A DNA stretch of 43,387 nucleotides from Punctularia strigosozonata HHB-11173 SS5 (taxonomy: Eukaryota; Basidiomycota; Agaricomycetes; Corticiales; Punctulariaceae), in assembly GCF_000264995.1 (NCBI RefSeq), contig NW_006767448.1, positions 486,775 through 530,161 of the forward strand, written 5' to 3'. The position numbers were made by a program, and so were the translations under genes. Each line of letters opens with the position of its first letter. Position 1 is the first letter of the stretch. This document shows positions 34,622 to 43,387 of the stretch, one piece after another. The notes beneath the pieces were generated by a model. The model was not told the origin of the DNA, did not search any database, and was given only the letters and a program-made list of their open reading frames with translations.

Positions 34622-37029
34622 ATGGACGACAAGTTCAATTGGAGATCCTTTGTCAACTGGGCCTGGTTGGGAATAAACCAGACGTGGGTTGCTTACATCC
34701 CACCATTATATCTTTCTCATACGAGTATATTAGGCCACCGGTCACGCCAAACCAGACCGCCACGGCTCTACCCTCTCCGGCGGCCAAAGACCCGCATGGC
34801 GCCTCCTTGTCGACCTCGCAGAAAAGCCGCACAAGTCATTCACCAATCAGCTCTACAGTCAGGTGCGACGGGTTGTATTCGTTGAAGACCCGCTGTGTCT
34901 TATTCCTTTAATTTTTCAATAGCCTTACTGGCCCGGTACACGATAAAGAACTTCCTGCAGACTCGAACGTTACGGCGCCTATACCGATAGAAGTTGACCC
35001 GAAAGTATCTCTGCCTGCAAGACGCGCGAGAGACGCTGCCATTGTGCAACTTTGGTACGACAACTTTCTGTCCTCCTAGCTCATGGTTCTTACTCATCCC
35101 TGCCCCGCTTCAAGCGTCGATCCAAGGCTACTCACACTCGATGGGAAGGAAGTAGACGGATGCATCCCGAATCTGGGAAACGGTGCTCCTTCCAAGGCCT
35201 CGGAACTACTCGAGTGGCTCTATATCAACTATGGGAAGAATCAAGTGCTCCCGGCTCCATCCGCATTCGGTCCGTTTATCAAACAAGCTTCAGCTTCTCC
35301 GAAGGATGTGTCGCCTTCTGGCTCCCGGGACGCCCGCTCAGGAAATGATCACGCCCAGCCGTCCGACTTACCGTTGCCCGAGACGGTGAACGCGACACCT
35401 CAGCCACATACTTCGCATCCACCTGCGTCGCACCTATCGACTGCTTATCAACCCGCGTCGTCTTTCGGCAGACATGCCGCCCTTCCTGGCGTTGCTCGCC
35501 CCCAGTTCGATGCTTCGCAGCCGCATATAAATCCGCGTACTCCCCAGCAACCGGTGATTTGGAGGTACCCGCACGCGCAGGCACTCCTCGTTGAACCCGT
35601 TTACGCTCAGCAGCATGTTATGCTGCCTCACGCTCAGGTTACCCGCTCTGGCGATACCCGCGTTCAGGCGCGCAGCGTGCAGCCGTCCGTTGCTCACCAG
35701 CCCACCATCCAGCAGCTGCTCTGGACCCAATACGTTCAAGCCGTCCAAGAGGGTCGAATTCGTATCCAGCAACATACCCTACAGCCCTCTCCGGCTGCCC
35801 TCCAGCAGCCAACGCTTCACGATGACGCACAGTCCGTCCGGGCTGCAATGGTTCGAGCCCAGCAGCAAGCCCGTACGCCACCTGCGGCTCAGCATCAAGC
35901 TGCCACCCCCGAACACTCGCACGGTCAGGCCGTTCGCACCGCTCATGTACGCGGTCAGGCAAGACACGGTGCAACGCCGTACGATCGTCCCGCGGCTGTT
36001 CCTGCGCAAAGATCGAGCCTTGACTCGAGGCTGAACATCCTATGCCGCCCAGCCGTTAACCTTGCCACTCGCCCGTCTGCGGAGGCACATGCTCAGTACC
36101 TGCAGATATACCGTCAACCTCCACCACCGTATACCGATCAATATCAGGCGCCTTCCTACTCCGAGCATACACAGCCCCAGCCGCAACCCATATCACGGCA
36201 GCCGATCCCCATACAGCTTCCGAATCATCACCCTCCCCAAAATCCGCATGTGATCCAGCAACAACAAAACGCGGCACTTCAGCGGTTCATGAGGACGTAC
36301 CCTGACGAGTTCACGAACCCGCGGCAGTTGATGATGCTCGCTCCGGAAGATTCACACTTGCAGCACGCAGTGTTTCAGCAGTACCAGCGTCTGCCTCAGT
36401 CGTCGACCGATGACGCTGACGATGAATCCTCGTGCTCGATCGTGCCGGCTTCGGACCAGCCTGCACATTTTATACCGACACCTCCTCCGTCTGATCGGTC
36501 CACGAACTCTTCGTCTCCTGAGCCGGGCCCTTTGCGCACGCGGAAGCAGAAGAAGATTCGCAACGCGGCCGCGCCGTACGCGAAGGCGAAGGCTGCCCGT
36601 AATAAATTGCAATCGGGCAGCGAAAAGCCGAAATGCATGGGAGCCAGGCGGAAGGCTGTGGTGCTCAGGGGACCATGCACATGGGACAATTGCGAGACTG
36701 CCAACGGTGACAATCCCATCACCTTCACGCGGAGCGAAGCGCTCGCACACGTCAGGAAGTGCCACATCCCAAAGAGGGACGGGGACGCCAACTATCTATG
36801 CGCGTGTAAGCATGATGCCAGCTTTGTGACGGGCCGGCAGACGATGGTTCGACACTACGTCGCGTGTCACATGGGTATCGGGGCCTCCTGCGCGGCGACT
36901 GGCAATATTTCATCCCGATCGGACTCAGCACATCGCTCGGCCAAGACAAAGAGGGCTCGGGAGGCGAAACAAGCGGAAATCCAGTGGCCTGCCGACTCCA
37001 ACGACGCAGAGGACGAGGACGAGATGTAG
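34622..37029 (+). CDS. C2H2-like finger protein with long Gln/Pro/His-rich N-terminus (family member E)
   Basis: Exons 34622-34683, 34734-34862, 34923-35054 and 35115-37029 join in frame to 745 residues; the introns (50, 60 and 60 nt) are all phase 2. Residues about 200-560 are rich in Gln, Pro, His and Ala with many QPSxxxQQ runs, a typical disordered activation-type region. A basic segment (RTRKQKKIR) precedes the fingers. Finger 1 is C629-x4-C634 (CTWDNC) with H653-x4-H658. Finger 2 has YLCACKHDASFVTGRQTMVRH with YVACH. Finger 3 keeps SRSDSAHR but has lost its second Cys and last His. It ends in an acidic tail (DSNDAEDEDEM). An ATG at 35083 is in the same frame but lies inside the predicted third intron. 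It is probably a nuclear regulator; the target is unknown. Confidence 0.8.
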
Positions 37030-37585
37030 TCAGCACTGGAGTGACCGACTGTTCACCGTTATTTTCTTTATTGTAGAAGACACTGTCGAAGACACTGATC
37101 CTTTGAATTTACCAGATCATCGTATTTCTTGAAGCATGGACAGGAACATGTATACGTATTCAAATGATTCGGTGGGATAAATCATGTAGTTTCAATGTAG
37201 CATTTGAAGACTTTGATGTATTAGTTAGTGTCTACTGTGCTTTACTTTCTCAGCGTAACGACACTTTCCGTGTCTGGACGAGCACTTGTTTGATAAGATA
37301 AGATAAATCAGGGCAACGGCCGCTACTCAAGCCTTGTCCACGGATATCCGCAGATAACCCCTCACTGACCATGTAGAGTACCAGAAACATCCCACGGTCA
37401 GAAATCGTCAATTCGTATGTGCCCATGTATGTATCCTCTGACTTCCTGCTGTGTCCTTGCAACTACTAGTACCACATCTCCTTTCTAGACGGATACGCAC
37501 TGATAGAGAAATACTCGAGCAAACTGCAAGGGGAGGCGGAATGCGGCGCTCGGCGCTCGGCACGTTAGGCTAGAGAACCCGATCC
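37030..37585. other. Intergenic, 3' flank of family member E
   Basis: AT-rich 3' flank followed by GC-richer promoter DNA. A short direct repeat, CGGCGCTCGGCGCTCGG, is at about 37544-37560. No gene seen. Confidence 0.45.
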
Positions 37586-37598
37586 AGGGTTAGGGTTT
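37586..37598 (+). promoter_or_regulatory. Telomeric-repeat box (AGGGTTAGGGTTT) upstream of NOP4
   Basis: Two adjoining TTAGGG-type units, 183 bp upstream of the NOP4 start codon. Internal TTAGGG motifs bind Tbf1-type factors in several fungi, and the related telo-box marks ribosomal and translation genes in plants. The motif is seen; regulation of a ribosome-assembly gene by it is inferred. Confidence 0.45.
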
Positions 37599-37780
37599 CG
37601 GGGAGTTGGTGCGCTCGCGGAAAGTTTCTTGCCCTTGTGCCTCTCCTCATCGTCCTCGACGGCGTCCAGAATTCATTCTCGACAGGTTTCGTTACATAAA
37701 GCGTTTTCTATCCGCACAAGGAAATAATTGGTAGACGACGACTGGCACGATTCTTGCTTGCCGCGCGCCGCACACACGAC

Positions 37781-40700
37781 ATGTCGTCCGCTCTGGGGAA
37801 ACGCAAGGAGCGCGAAGACGAAGATACAACGACCGCAAATCATGGGTACGCTCCATTATCCTCACCTGAATGTGACTATCAAATACTATTCGCAGTTCTA
37901 CGTTGTTTGTCTCAAATCTGCCGTACACCGCGACGTCGACCGACCTACAGACGCTGTTCTCCGACATCGCTCCCGTGCGCTCGGCATTTGTCGTTACGGA
38001 GCACGGATCGGGAGTCTCCAAGGGCGTGGGCTATGTATCCTTTGCGATCAAAGAGGATGCGCAAGGCGCCTACGATAAGATTGCGGAAGAAGGCATAGAG
38101 CTCGACGGGCGGAAACTGAGGGTAACGTGGGCGGAGAAGAAGGCGCGTCTACGTTTCGTTCTTCATCGCGGAAGTCATCTAACACGAACTTGGTATGACA
38201 GGGAAAGCACGACGAGTTTCCTAAAAAGCGCAAGAACGACGACGATGCGGCAGAGTCGACTACCAAGCCGAAACTGCAGAGGAAGCAGACGCCTAAAGCG
38301 GGCCCCTCATTGTCTAAAGCCCCCGACCCGCTCGCAATCCGCACCGTTGTCGTTTCCGGCTTGCCCTCTGGACTCGACACCAAAACGCTGTGGAAGAAGG
38401 TGCGCAAGAGCGCCGGCGCCGAGAAGGTCGATTGGCCGCTCAAAGCCGCTGACGGGTCCGAGGATCCTGCCGTTGGTGAGCCTTTCCATACTCCCTCTCT
38501 CTCCTCCTTGGGCGATGCTTGATTGGGTTGCGCATGTTAGCCCACGTGTTGTTCTCCACCCCTGCCCAAGCGCAGGACGCTGTCAACAAGCTGCACGCGC
38601 ACGTCTACAAAGGCGCGCTGCTCTCTGCGACGCTCAAGAAGCGCATACAGGGGCTCGCGAAGGCGAAGGTCAAGGCCTCCGCGTCTACGAAGAAGGCGAA
38701 GGACGCGCCAAGCCCGGCAAGTCGGCTCATCGTCCGCAACCTGCCGTTCAACGTGAGCGAACAGGACCTCCGCGCCGTCTTTCTACCCTGCGGCCCGATC
38801 TACTCCGTGCACATCCCGACCAAGCGGCCGGAAACGGAGGACGAAGATGCAGATGCAAATGCGGGGAAGAAGGAGCCGCGACAAAGGGGGTTCGCGTTCG
38901 TATGGATGTTCAGCAAGAAGGATGCGGAGAAGGCGATCGAGCGGTGTAATGGTGCGAAGGTGCGAAGCGGGATGGCGGAGCGGATGGTGAGGGATAAACA
39001 GCGAAAGAAGAAGGAGGTGAGGGAAGAGAGGAAACGAGAGGTGGCGGAAAAGAGGAGGCTCGCGAAGAAGGTGAAGGAGAATGAGGAGGAAGGTGAAGAC
39101 GAGGGTGAGGAGGATGGTGGCGAAGCCTCGGCAGAGGACGAGGAGGAAGAAGAGTCGGCCACCAACGAGCGAGTTATTGCGGTGGATTGGGCGCTGAGTA
39201 AGGGCAAGTGGGAGGAGGAGAAGGCGAAGATGGAGCAAGAGCAGGAGGATGTTTCCGATCAGGAGGCAAGCTCGAGCAACGCAAGCTCCGCCGAAGAAGA
39301 GGCGAGCAGTGAAAGTGAAGGCAGCGTCTCGGACGCAGAGAGCGCAATTTCAGACGAGGAAGGGGACGAAGATGCGCGCAGCGCAGACGGCGACGACGAC
39401 GCTCCACAAAAGCCGCAGCTGCCTGCCACGGACGTTGGCACGACGCTTTTCGTGCGCAATGTTCCCTACGAGGCCACCGAAGAGGAAATGCGCACCCTGT
39501 GAGTCAAACTGTCCTCTTTAGCGTGACTCTATGTTGACCATATGGCAAAAGCTTCCGCGCCTTTGGCCCGCTGCGTTACGCGCGCATCACTATCGACCCG
39601 GAGACAGGCCGCTGCCGCGGGACAGGATTCGCGTGCTTCTGGAACAAGGAGGACGCGGACAAGGCGATCGAGCAGAGCGAGCTGCTCAAAGCCGAGACCG
39701 GGCTTGGATCCGTACGTCCATCCCCTTCCACTCCTTTCCCTCGTCCTTCACTCATATATTCCGCTTTCCTTCTTTCTCGCGTTTATCGATAGACACCGGC
39801 GAAGGAGAAGAAGAACCCGTTCAAGCTGCCGTCGATGCTGACGCCGGACCCGTCCGCGGGCCTAGCGCGCAACCTCGTGCTGCACGGACGCACGCTCGAC
39901 GTCGTCCGGGCGGTGACGAGGGACGAGGCGGGCAAGCTGAAAGAGGCTGGCGAGCGCGCACGTGAGAAGGCGGACAAGCGAAACCTGTATCTCCTTCGCG
40001 AAGGACGTACGTCTCCTCCCTTTCCTGTCTTCTATCTTCTTCGCGTATCAACGTCTTGCTTGCCCCCCCCTCTTTCTGTTCAGTGATATTGCCGAACTCG
40101 CCCGCGGCGGCGGGGCTCGCACCGGCCGAGCTCGAGAAGCGCGCGGCTGCGCACGACGCGAGAAAGCGGCTATTGAGGACGAATCCGCTGTTGTACGTGT
40201 CGCGGACGCGGCTGAGTGTGCGCGGGTTACCGACGTTCGTGACGGATCGGACCCTGAAGCGGATGGCGATCCATGCCGTCCGGGCTTTCGAGGCCGAGGT
40301 CGGGGAGGGGGTGAGGGAGCCGCTCAGTAAGGAGGAGTTGTTCGAGCCCATTCACGAGGATGGGGAGCAGAAGGAAGGGAAGAAGAGCAAGAAGGGGAGA
40401 CATACGGCCGTGAAGCAGGCCAAGGTTGTGTTACAGACGGACCGGGTCGATCCCATCACGGGGAAGGGGAGGAGCAAAGGGTACGGATTCGTGGAGATGC
40501 ATACGCACGCGGACGCGCTGCGCGTGTTGAGGTGGGCGAATAATAACCACGAGCTGGGCGCGCTGTGGAGGGAGTGGTGGAAGGCCGAGCTCGAGGATCT
40601 GATCAAGGCCGAGAAGGGGAAGAAGAAGGCCGAGGGAGACGATGAGGCGAGGGTGAAGAGGATGGAGGAAGAGCTGGAGAGGGTGAGGGAGGAGACAGGT

Positions 40701-41197
40701 GATGGGAAGGTTAAGGCGAAGGGCGCGTTGATCGTGGAGTTTTCGATCGAGAACGCGCAGGTGGTGCAGAGGCGGGCGGCGAAGATCAAGGAAGCGGTGG
40801 GTCACGGTTTCGCGATGTGCAAGACCCACTCGAGTCTTACTGACAATGTTTCGGACAGAAAACGGGAGAGGGAGCGAGGGGGCGTCGTGAAAGCGACGAT
40901 CGTGCGAGAGGACGCGATGCTCAGCGGGGCGATAGGTCAAAATCGCGCGACGGCGGCGAGCGGTCCAAGGCTCGCAACGGGGATGGACGTAAATCTCGCG
41001 AAGGGGCAGGCTCGGACAAGAAGGCGTGTGCGGGCGAAGCTCGCGAGGACGAAAAGGCGGAACGCGCCAAGCGGAAACGGAGCGTGGACGACGCGAAGCC
41101 GGGAAATTCTGATGCGAAAACCGATGAGGACAAGCCCGGGCGGACGCTCGGGTCGATCATAGGGCGGAAACGGAAGAAGAGAAAGACGGGACATTGA
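37781..41197 (+). CDS. NOP4: NOP4/RBM28-type nucleolar RNA-binding protein, 60S ribosome biogenesis
   Basis: Eight exons join in frame: 37781-37845, 37896-38142, 38202-38475, 38541-39498, 39552-39711, 39793-40006, 40084-40796, 40859-41197, giving 989 residues, long for the family. The protein assists early pre-60S assembly and 27S pre-rRNA processing in the nucleolus. RNA-recognition motifs: residues 23-104 (TLFVSNLPY; GVGYVSFA); a degenerate one around 115-230 (RTVVVSGLPSG; AHVLFSTP); 256-340 (LIVRNLPF; RGFAFVWM); about 496-575 (LFVRNVPYEA; GTGFACFW); and about 680-800 (LSVRGLPTF; KGYGFVEM at 771-778). A long acidic Glu/Asp/Ser tract lies between the third and fourth. The C-terminus is Arg/Lys-rich, ending GSIIGRKRKKRKTGH, as in NOP4 relatives. 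Intron 2 keeps the frame best with a GC donor (GCGCGT at 38143); a weaker GT donor (GTTCTT) at 38160 is the alternative. Confidence 0.92.
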
Positions 41198-41300
41198 GCT
41201 TACCCGGCGTGTATGATACTCTCATAGCCAAACGTTTGCTGAGGATGACCTCACCAACCGCTCTTGTTCTGCGTGCACTGGAACGCGGCAAAAACCGTAC

Positions 41301-41481
41301 CAGAGGAGGCCTAGACGCCGCATGCGAGTCCGATGATGGCTGCTTTCGCACAAGCTCCTGTACCGGAGAGGTCATTGTGGACGTATGCTATGGTTGTGGA
41401 GCACGAAGAAAGGTCCAAGCTCAGGCCTGAGCTTCGCGTGGTAGGCTTGGTCTCGATCGCGCGGGAACCTTGCCAGGACAT
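41301..41481 (-). pseudogene. Truncated profilin pseudogene (exons 1-2 only)
   Basis: The minus strand repeats the start of the profilin gene. ATG TCC TGG CAA G at 41481-41469 is followed by a GTTCCC donor, an acceptor at 41388, and an exon-2 copy at 41387-41301 reading AYVHNDLSGTG, then AKAAIIGLACGV, a TAG stop where the intact gene has Trp (TGG), and a donor-like GTACGG. Exon 3 is missing. About 10 nt (Pro-Gly-Tyr-Thr region) are lost before the donor. It lies 450 bp downstream of the intact copy and about 100 bp from the NOP4 stop, in the same orientation as profilin. Splice sites are retained, so the copy is not processed: it arose by DNA duplication. Confidence 0.85.
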
Positions 41482-41930
41482 ATCGTTCGAGAATCGATAG
41501 AGGAGGAGGTGATGATGTTGGCGGTATGTCGAAAAGAACGAGCTGCAGAGGATGTGTGGTTTATAGCCACTAGCCTTGAAAGGGAAACTGCTAGCGAAGA
41601 TCGCAGCTGGTCAGATGCTTATGGAGTACGACACCGTTTCTCCAAATGAAACATCTCTGCCAGGAGGGGTGTTCACTCGACATGGGACCCTCCTGCCGCG
41701 AAAGCGATGGGTCTCGACAGGAAATTTGTCATGCCTATATGGATAGCCGGTGTGTTCATCCTCTCTGAGTATCTTGCGAGGAAAGGCGGACAGCGTTTAT
41801 TCTCTGTTCACATATGTATACATTCCGACGTTACTTCATCGTGTTCCCAGCGACAGCAGCCCGCGATACCCCTGCCGCGACCGATGTGAGCCACAGAAAA
41901 TCCATAGAGAAGCACGACTGGCTCACCCGC
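41482..41930 (-). promoter_or_regulatory. Duplicated profilin upstream region (decaying)
   Basis: Sequence upstream of the pseudogene resembles that upstream of the real profilin. For example, 41572-41650 aligns with about 42570-42645, sharing blocks such as AAGATCGCAG/AGAGATCGCGG and TGGTCAGATGCTTAT/TGATCAGATACTTAT. The duplication therefore took the promoter as well as the first two exons. No other gene is seen between 41482 and 41930. Confidence 0.6.
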
Positions 41931-42459
41931 CTAGTAGCCCACGTTGATGAGGTAGTCCCCGAGGCCCTCGACGATGGTCGTCGCCTCGCCCGCCTGAGTG
42001 GGCGCGGCGTACTCGGCGACGAGCACGGCCTGCTTCGTCTTGACGATCACGCAGCCGTCCGCAGCCTGCTTGCCGTAGATGTGCCGGTCGGTGGCCTGGA
42101 GGGTGAAGAACTTCTTGCCGCCGAGGCGGACGCCGCTCGCCTGCACCTGCGCCGGGTTCGTGAACCCGTCCACGATCGCCTTCTGTTCCTCCGCGGAGAG
42201 CTGGGGCGGGGACGGTGAGCGCGTGCGAGGGGGTGGGGAGACGAGGGGAAGTGGGGGGGGGGGGAACGTACCGTGTAGCCGGGCGAGGAGGCCCAGATGC
42301 CGCCTGCGAGCCCGATGATGGCCGCCTTTGCGATCCTGCCGGTCCCGACGAGGTTTTCGTCGACATAAACTGCGAGCGCGAAGAAGGCGTCATGTCAGAT
42401 CTTTGGGTTTGCCCAAGCTGTGAGACCGATGCGAGCGCGGACGCACTTTGCCAGGACAT
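41931..42459 (-). CDS. PFY1: Profilin
   Basis: Three exons, 42459-42447 (13 nt), 42369-42272 and 42200-41931, give 126 residues, the standard length. Profilin binds actin monomers, poly-proline stretches of formins and phosphoinositides, and feeds actin filament growth in the cytoplasm. The N-terminal MSWQ-YVDENLVGTG motif, AAIIGLAGGIWASSPGY, the GVRLGGKKFF core, DGCVIVKTKQAVLVAEY and the terminal VEGLGDYLINVGY are all family hallmarks; the terminal helix plus N-terminal Trp form the poly-proline site. Intron 2 starts with a normal GTACGT donor followed by a C12 run on the coding strand. A truncated copy lies downstream. It is divergent from the gene at 42878, with 418 bp between the starts. 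Start and exon 1 were chosen because MSWQ is invariant in fungal profilins. Confidence 0.95.
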
Positions 42460-42495
42460 GTCGTTAGAGAGGAGATGCGGGAACTGGAAACGCGG

Positions 42496-42522
42496 GGTGG
42501 TGGTGGTGGTGGTGGTGGTGGT
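42496..42522 (+). repeat. (GGT)9 microsatellite
   Basis: Nine perfect GGT units between the divergent profilin and 42878 genes, 37 bp upstream of the profilin ATG (CCA repeats on the profilin strand), so within its likely 5' UTR or core promoter. The corresponding place in the duplicated promoter has only a short GATGATGTT-type remnant. Confidence 0.9.
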
Positions 42523-42877
42523 ATGTCAGAAAGGGCGAGTTGTACCGAGATGGTATGTTGACCCAGTCCCTCGAAAAGGCAGCAGAGATCGCGGTTGATC
42601 AGATACTTATCGAGTACAGCCTCGTCTCTTCACGTTTGTCCAGTACGTCACCGGCCTGCCCTAAACCGCCCGGCGCTTTGACTCACCCCTCTTCAAGATA
42701 ACGTCCAATCATCAATGCCATGGATGAACCGGCTCCCCCTATCATGACAACCCGCCGACCAACGTGAACTTTTACTCTCCCTCTTTTTCCTCCTCCCCCT
42801 CGCCTCGCCTTACCCTTCTCCCTTCACCCCCGCCGTCTCGTATACGACATAATAACGTACAACGTAACATAATTAAC

Positions 42878-43366
42878 ATGGAGGTGTTCGGCACGACCGT
42901 TCCCCGCGGCTCGTTCGTCGTCAAAGTCAACTACAGCCTTCCGCGTTTCCGCGAACTGCAGGCGCTCGACCTGAGACAACTGCACGCCGCGATCCGCGCC
43001 GACCTCGACGCGCTCGGGCGCATCCCGTACCCTGCCGCGCGCACGCTGCAGCACTGCCCGGACCCCCCTATCATGGGCACGGTCCTCTTCTCTTGGAACA
43101 TATCCAAGGTACGTACCCTGTCCACGCGAAAATGTTTTAATTTCTTTTGACATATCTCTACGTTCCCCCAGCCTTTGCTGCAGAGCGCGTGCCCGAAGAT
43201 CACCGGAGCTGACCGCGACGTCCTCTTCCGCCGTCACATGTGAGCTTTTTTTTTTTAATCCCCACTCCAGTTCTCCCGGAGCAGCACAATAAACGCGATC
43301 TGATCTCATCAAAAAAAAAAAAACTCCCCGGTTTCAACACGACAACAGCGTATACATGGAATACCG
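42878..43366 (+). CDS. Hypothetical protein, first three exons (runs off window)
   Basis: Exons 42878-43108, 43172-43239 and 43349-43366 (18 nt) have clean GTACGT, GTGAGC and GTCAGT donors and stay in frame for 105 residues; the gene continues past 43387. The start reads MEVFGTTVPRGSFVVKVNYS, then LPRFRELQALDLRQLHAAIRADL, PPIMGTVLFSWNIS, and a Cys-containing SACPKITGADRDVLFRRH. It is not a family I recognise; no signal peptide or membrane segment. The start is chosen as the first ATG after a pyrimidine-rich, then AT-rich leader (TACGTAACATAATTAAC). It shares a 418-bp promoter region with profilin. Confidence 0.7.
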
Positions 43367-43387
43367 GTCAGTCCTCCCCTCCCCCCC

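Noticed and set aside
37586-37598. Telomere or subtelomere boundary
   Set aside because: Only two telomeric units, embedded between ordinary genes; better explained as a promoter motif.
1-43387. tRNA genes, CRISPR arrays, transposons
   Set aside because: No tRNA-like cloverleaf with A/B boxes, repeat-spacer array, terminal repeats or reverse transcriptase/transposase motifs were recognised by eye; a tRNAscan or RepeatMasker run would be needed to be sure.

Overview
The window is genomic DNA from a filamentous basidiomycete, probably an Agaricomycete. Genes are intron-dense, most introns are about 45-65 nt with GTRNGT donors, coding exons are GC-rich, and the recognisable proteins (DUR3 urea permease, NOP4, profilin, a P450, a COMT-like O-methyltransferase) are fungal. 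Most genes are split into short exons, so I assembled exon models by hand from splice signals, frame continuity and family motifs. Nothing was computed or searched. The assembly has a 564-base N gap at 27642-28205.

Layout. 1-196: first exon of a secreted protein (minus), cut by the window edge. 2432-5457: 16-exon DUR3-type urea/Na+ symporter (plus), with three GATA-factor-type sites upstream. 5648-7717: eight-exon cytochrome P450 (minus), convergent with DUR3. 7.7-11.4 kb: no supportable gene. 11.4-24.5 kb: four genes with disordered N-termini and short 5' exons. Three (11373-13541 plus; 14253-16141 minus; 22541-24540 minus) end in three C2H2-like fingers; the fourth (18429-20179 minus) has no finger but carries nested repeats. 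A further finger gene is at 34622-37029 (plus). Unresolved coding blocks lie at about 17.0-18.1, 20.4-21.7 and 26.6-27.3 kb. 28303-31268: an O-methyltransferase with a roughly 255-residue low-complexity insertion. 37781-41197: NOP4/RBM28-type nucleolar RNA-binding protein. 41301-41481: truncated profilin pseudogene. 41931-42459: intact profilin (minus). 42878 to the end: first exons of an unidentified gene (plus), divergent from profilin.

How the genes relate. DUR3, NOP4 and profilin are housekeeping or nutritional genes. The P450 and the O-methyltransferase are of kinds common in secondary metabolism, but they are about 20 kb apart with no core biosynthetic enzyme between them, so I do not call a cluster. 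The most distinctive content is the set of putative finger transcription factors. They share a C-terminal three-finger layout, a last exon that carries the fingers, and introns that are almost all phase 2. The finger-less repeat gene shares this intron pattern, which suggests a locally duplicated, fast-diverging family.
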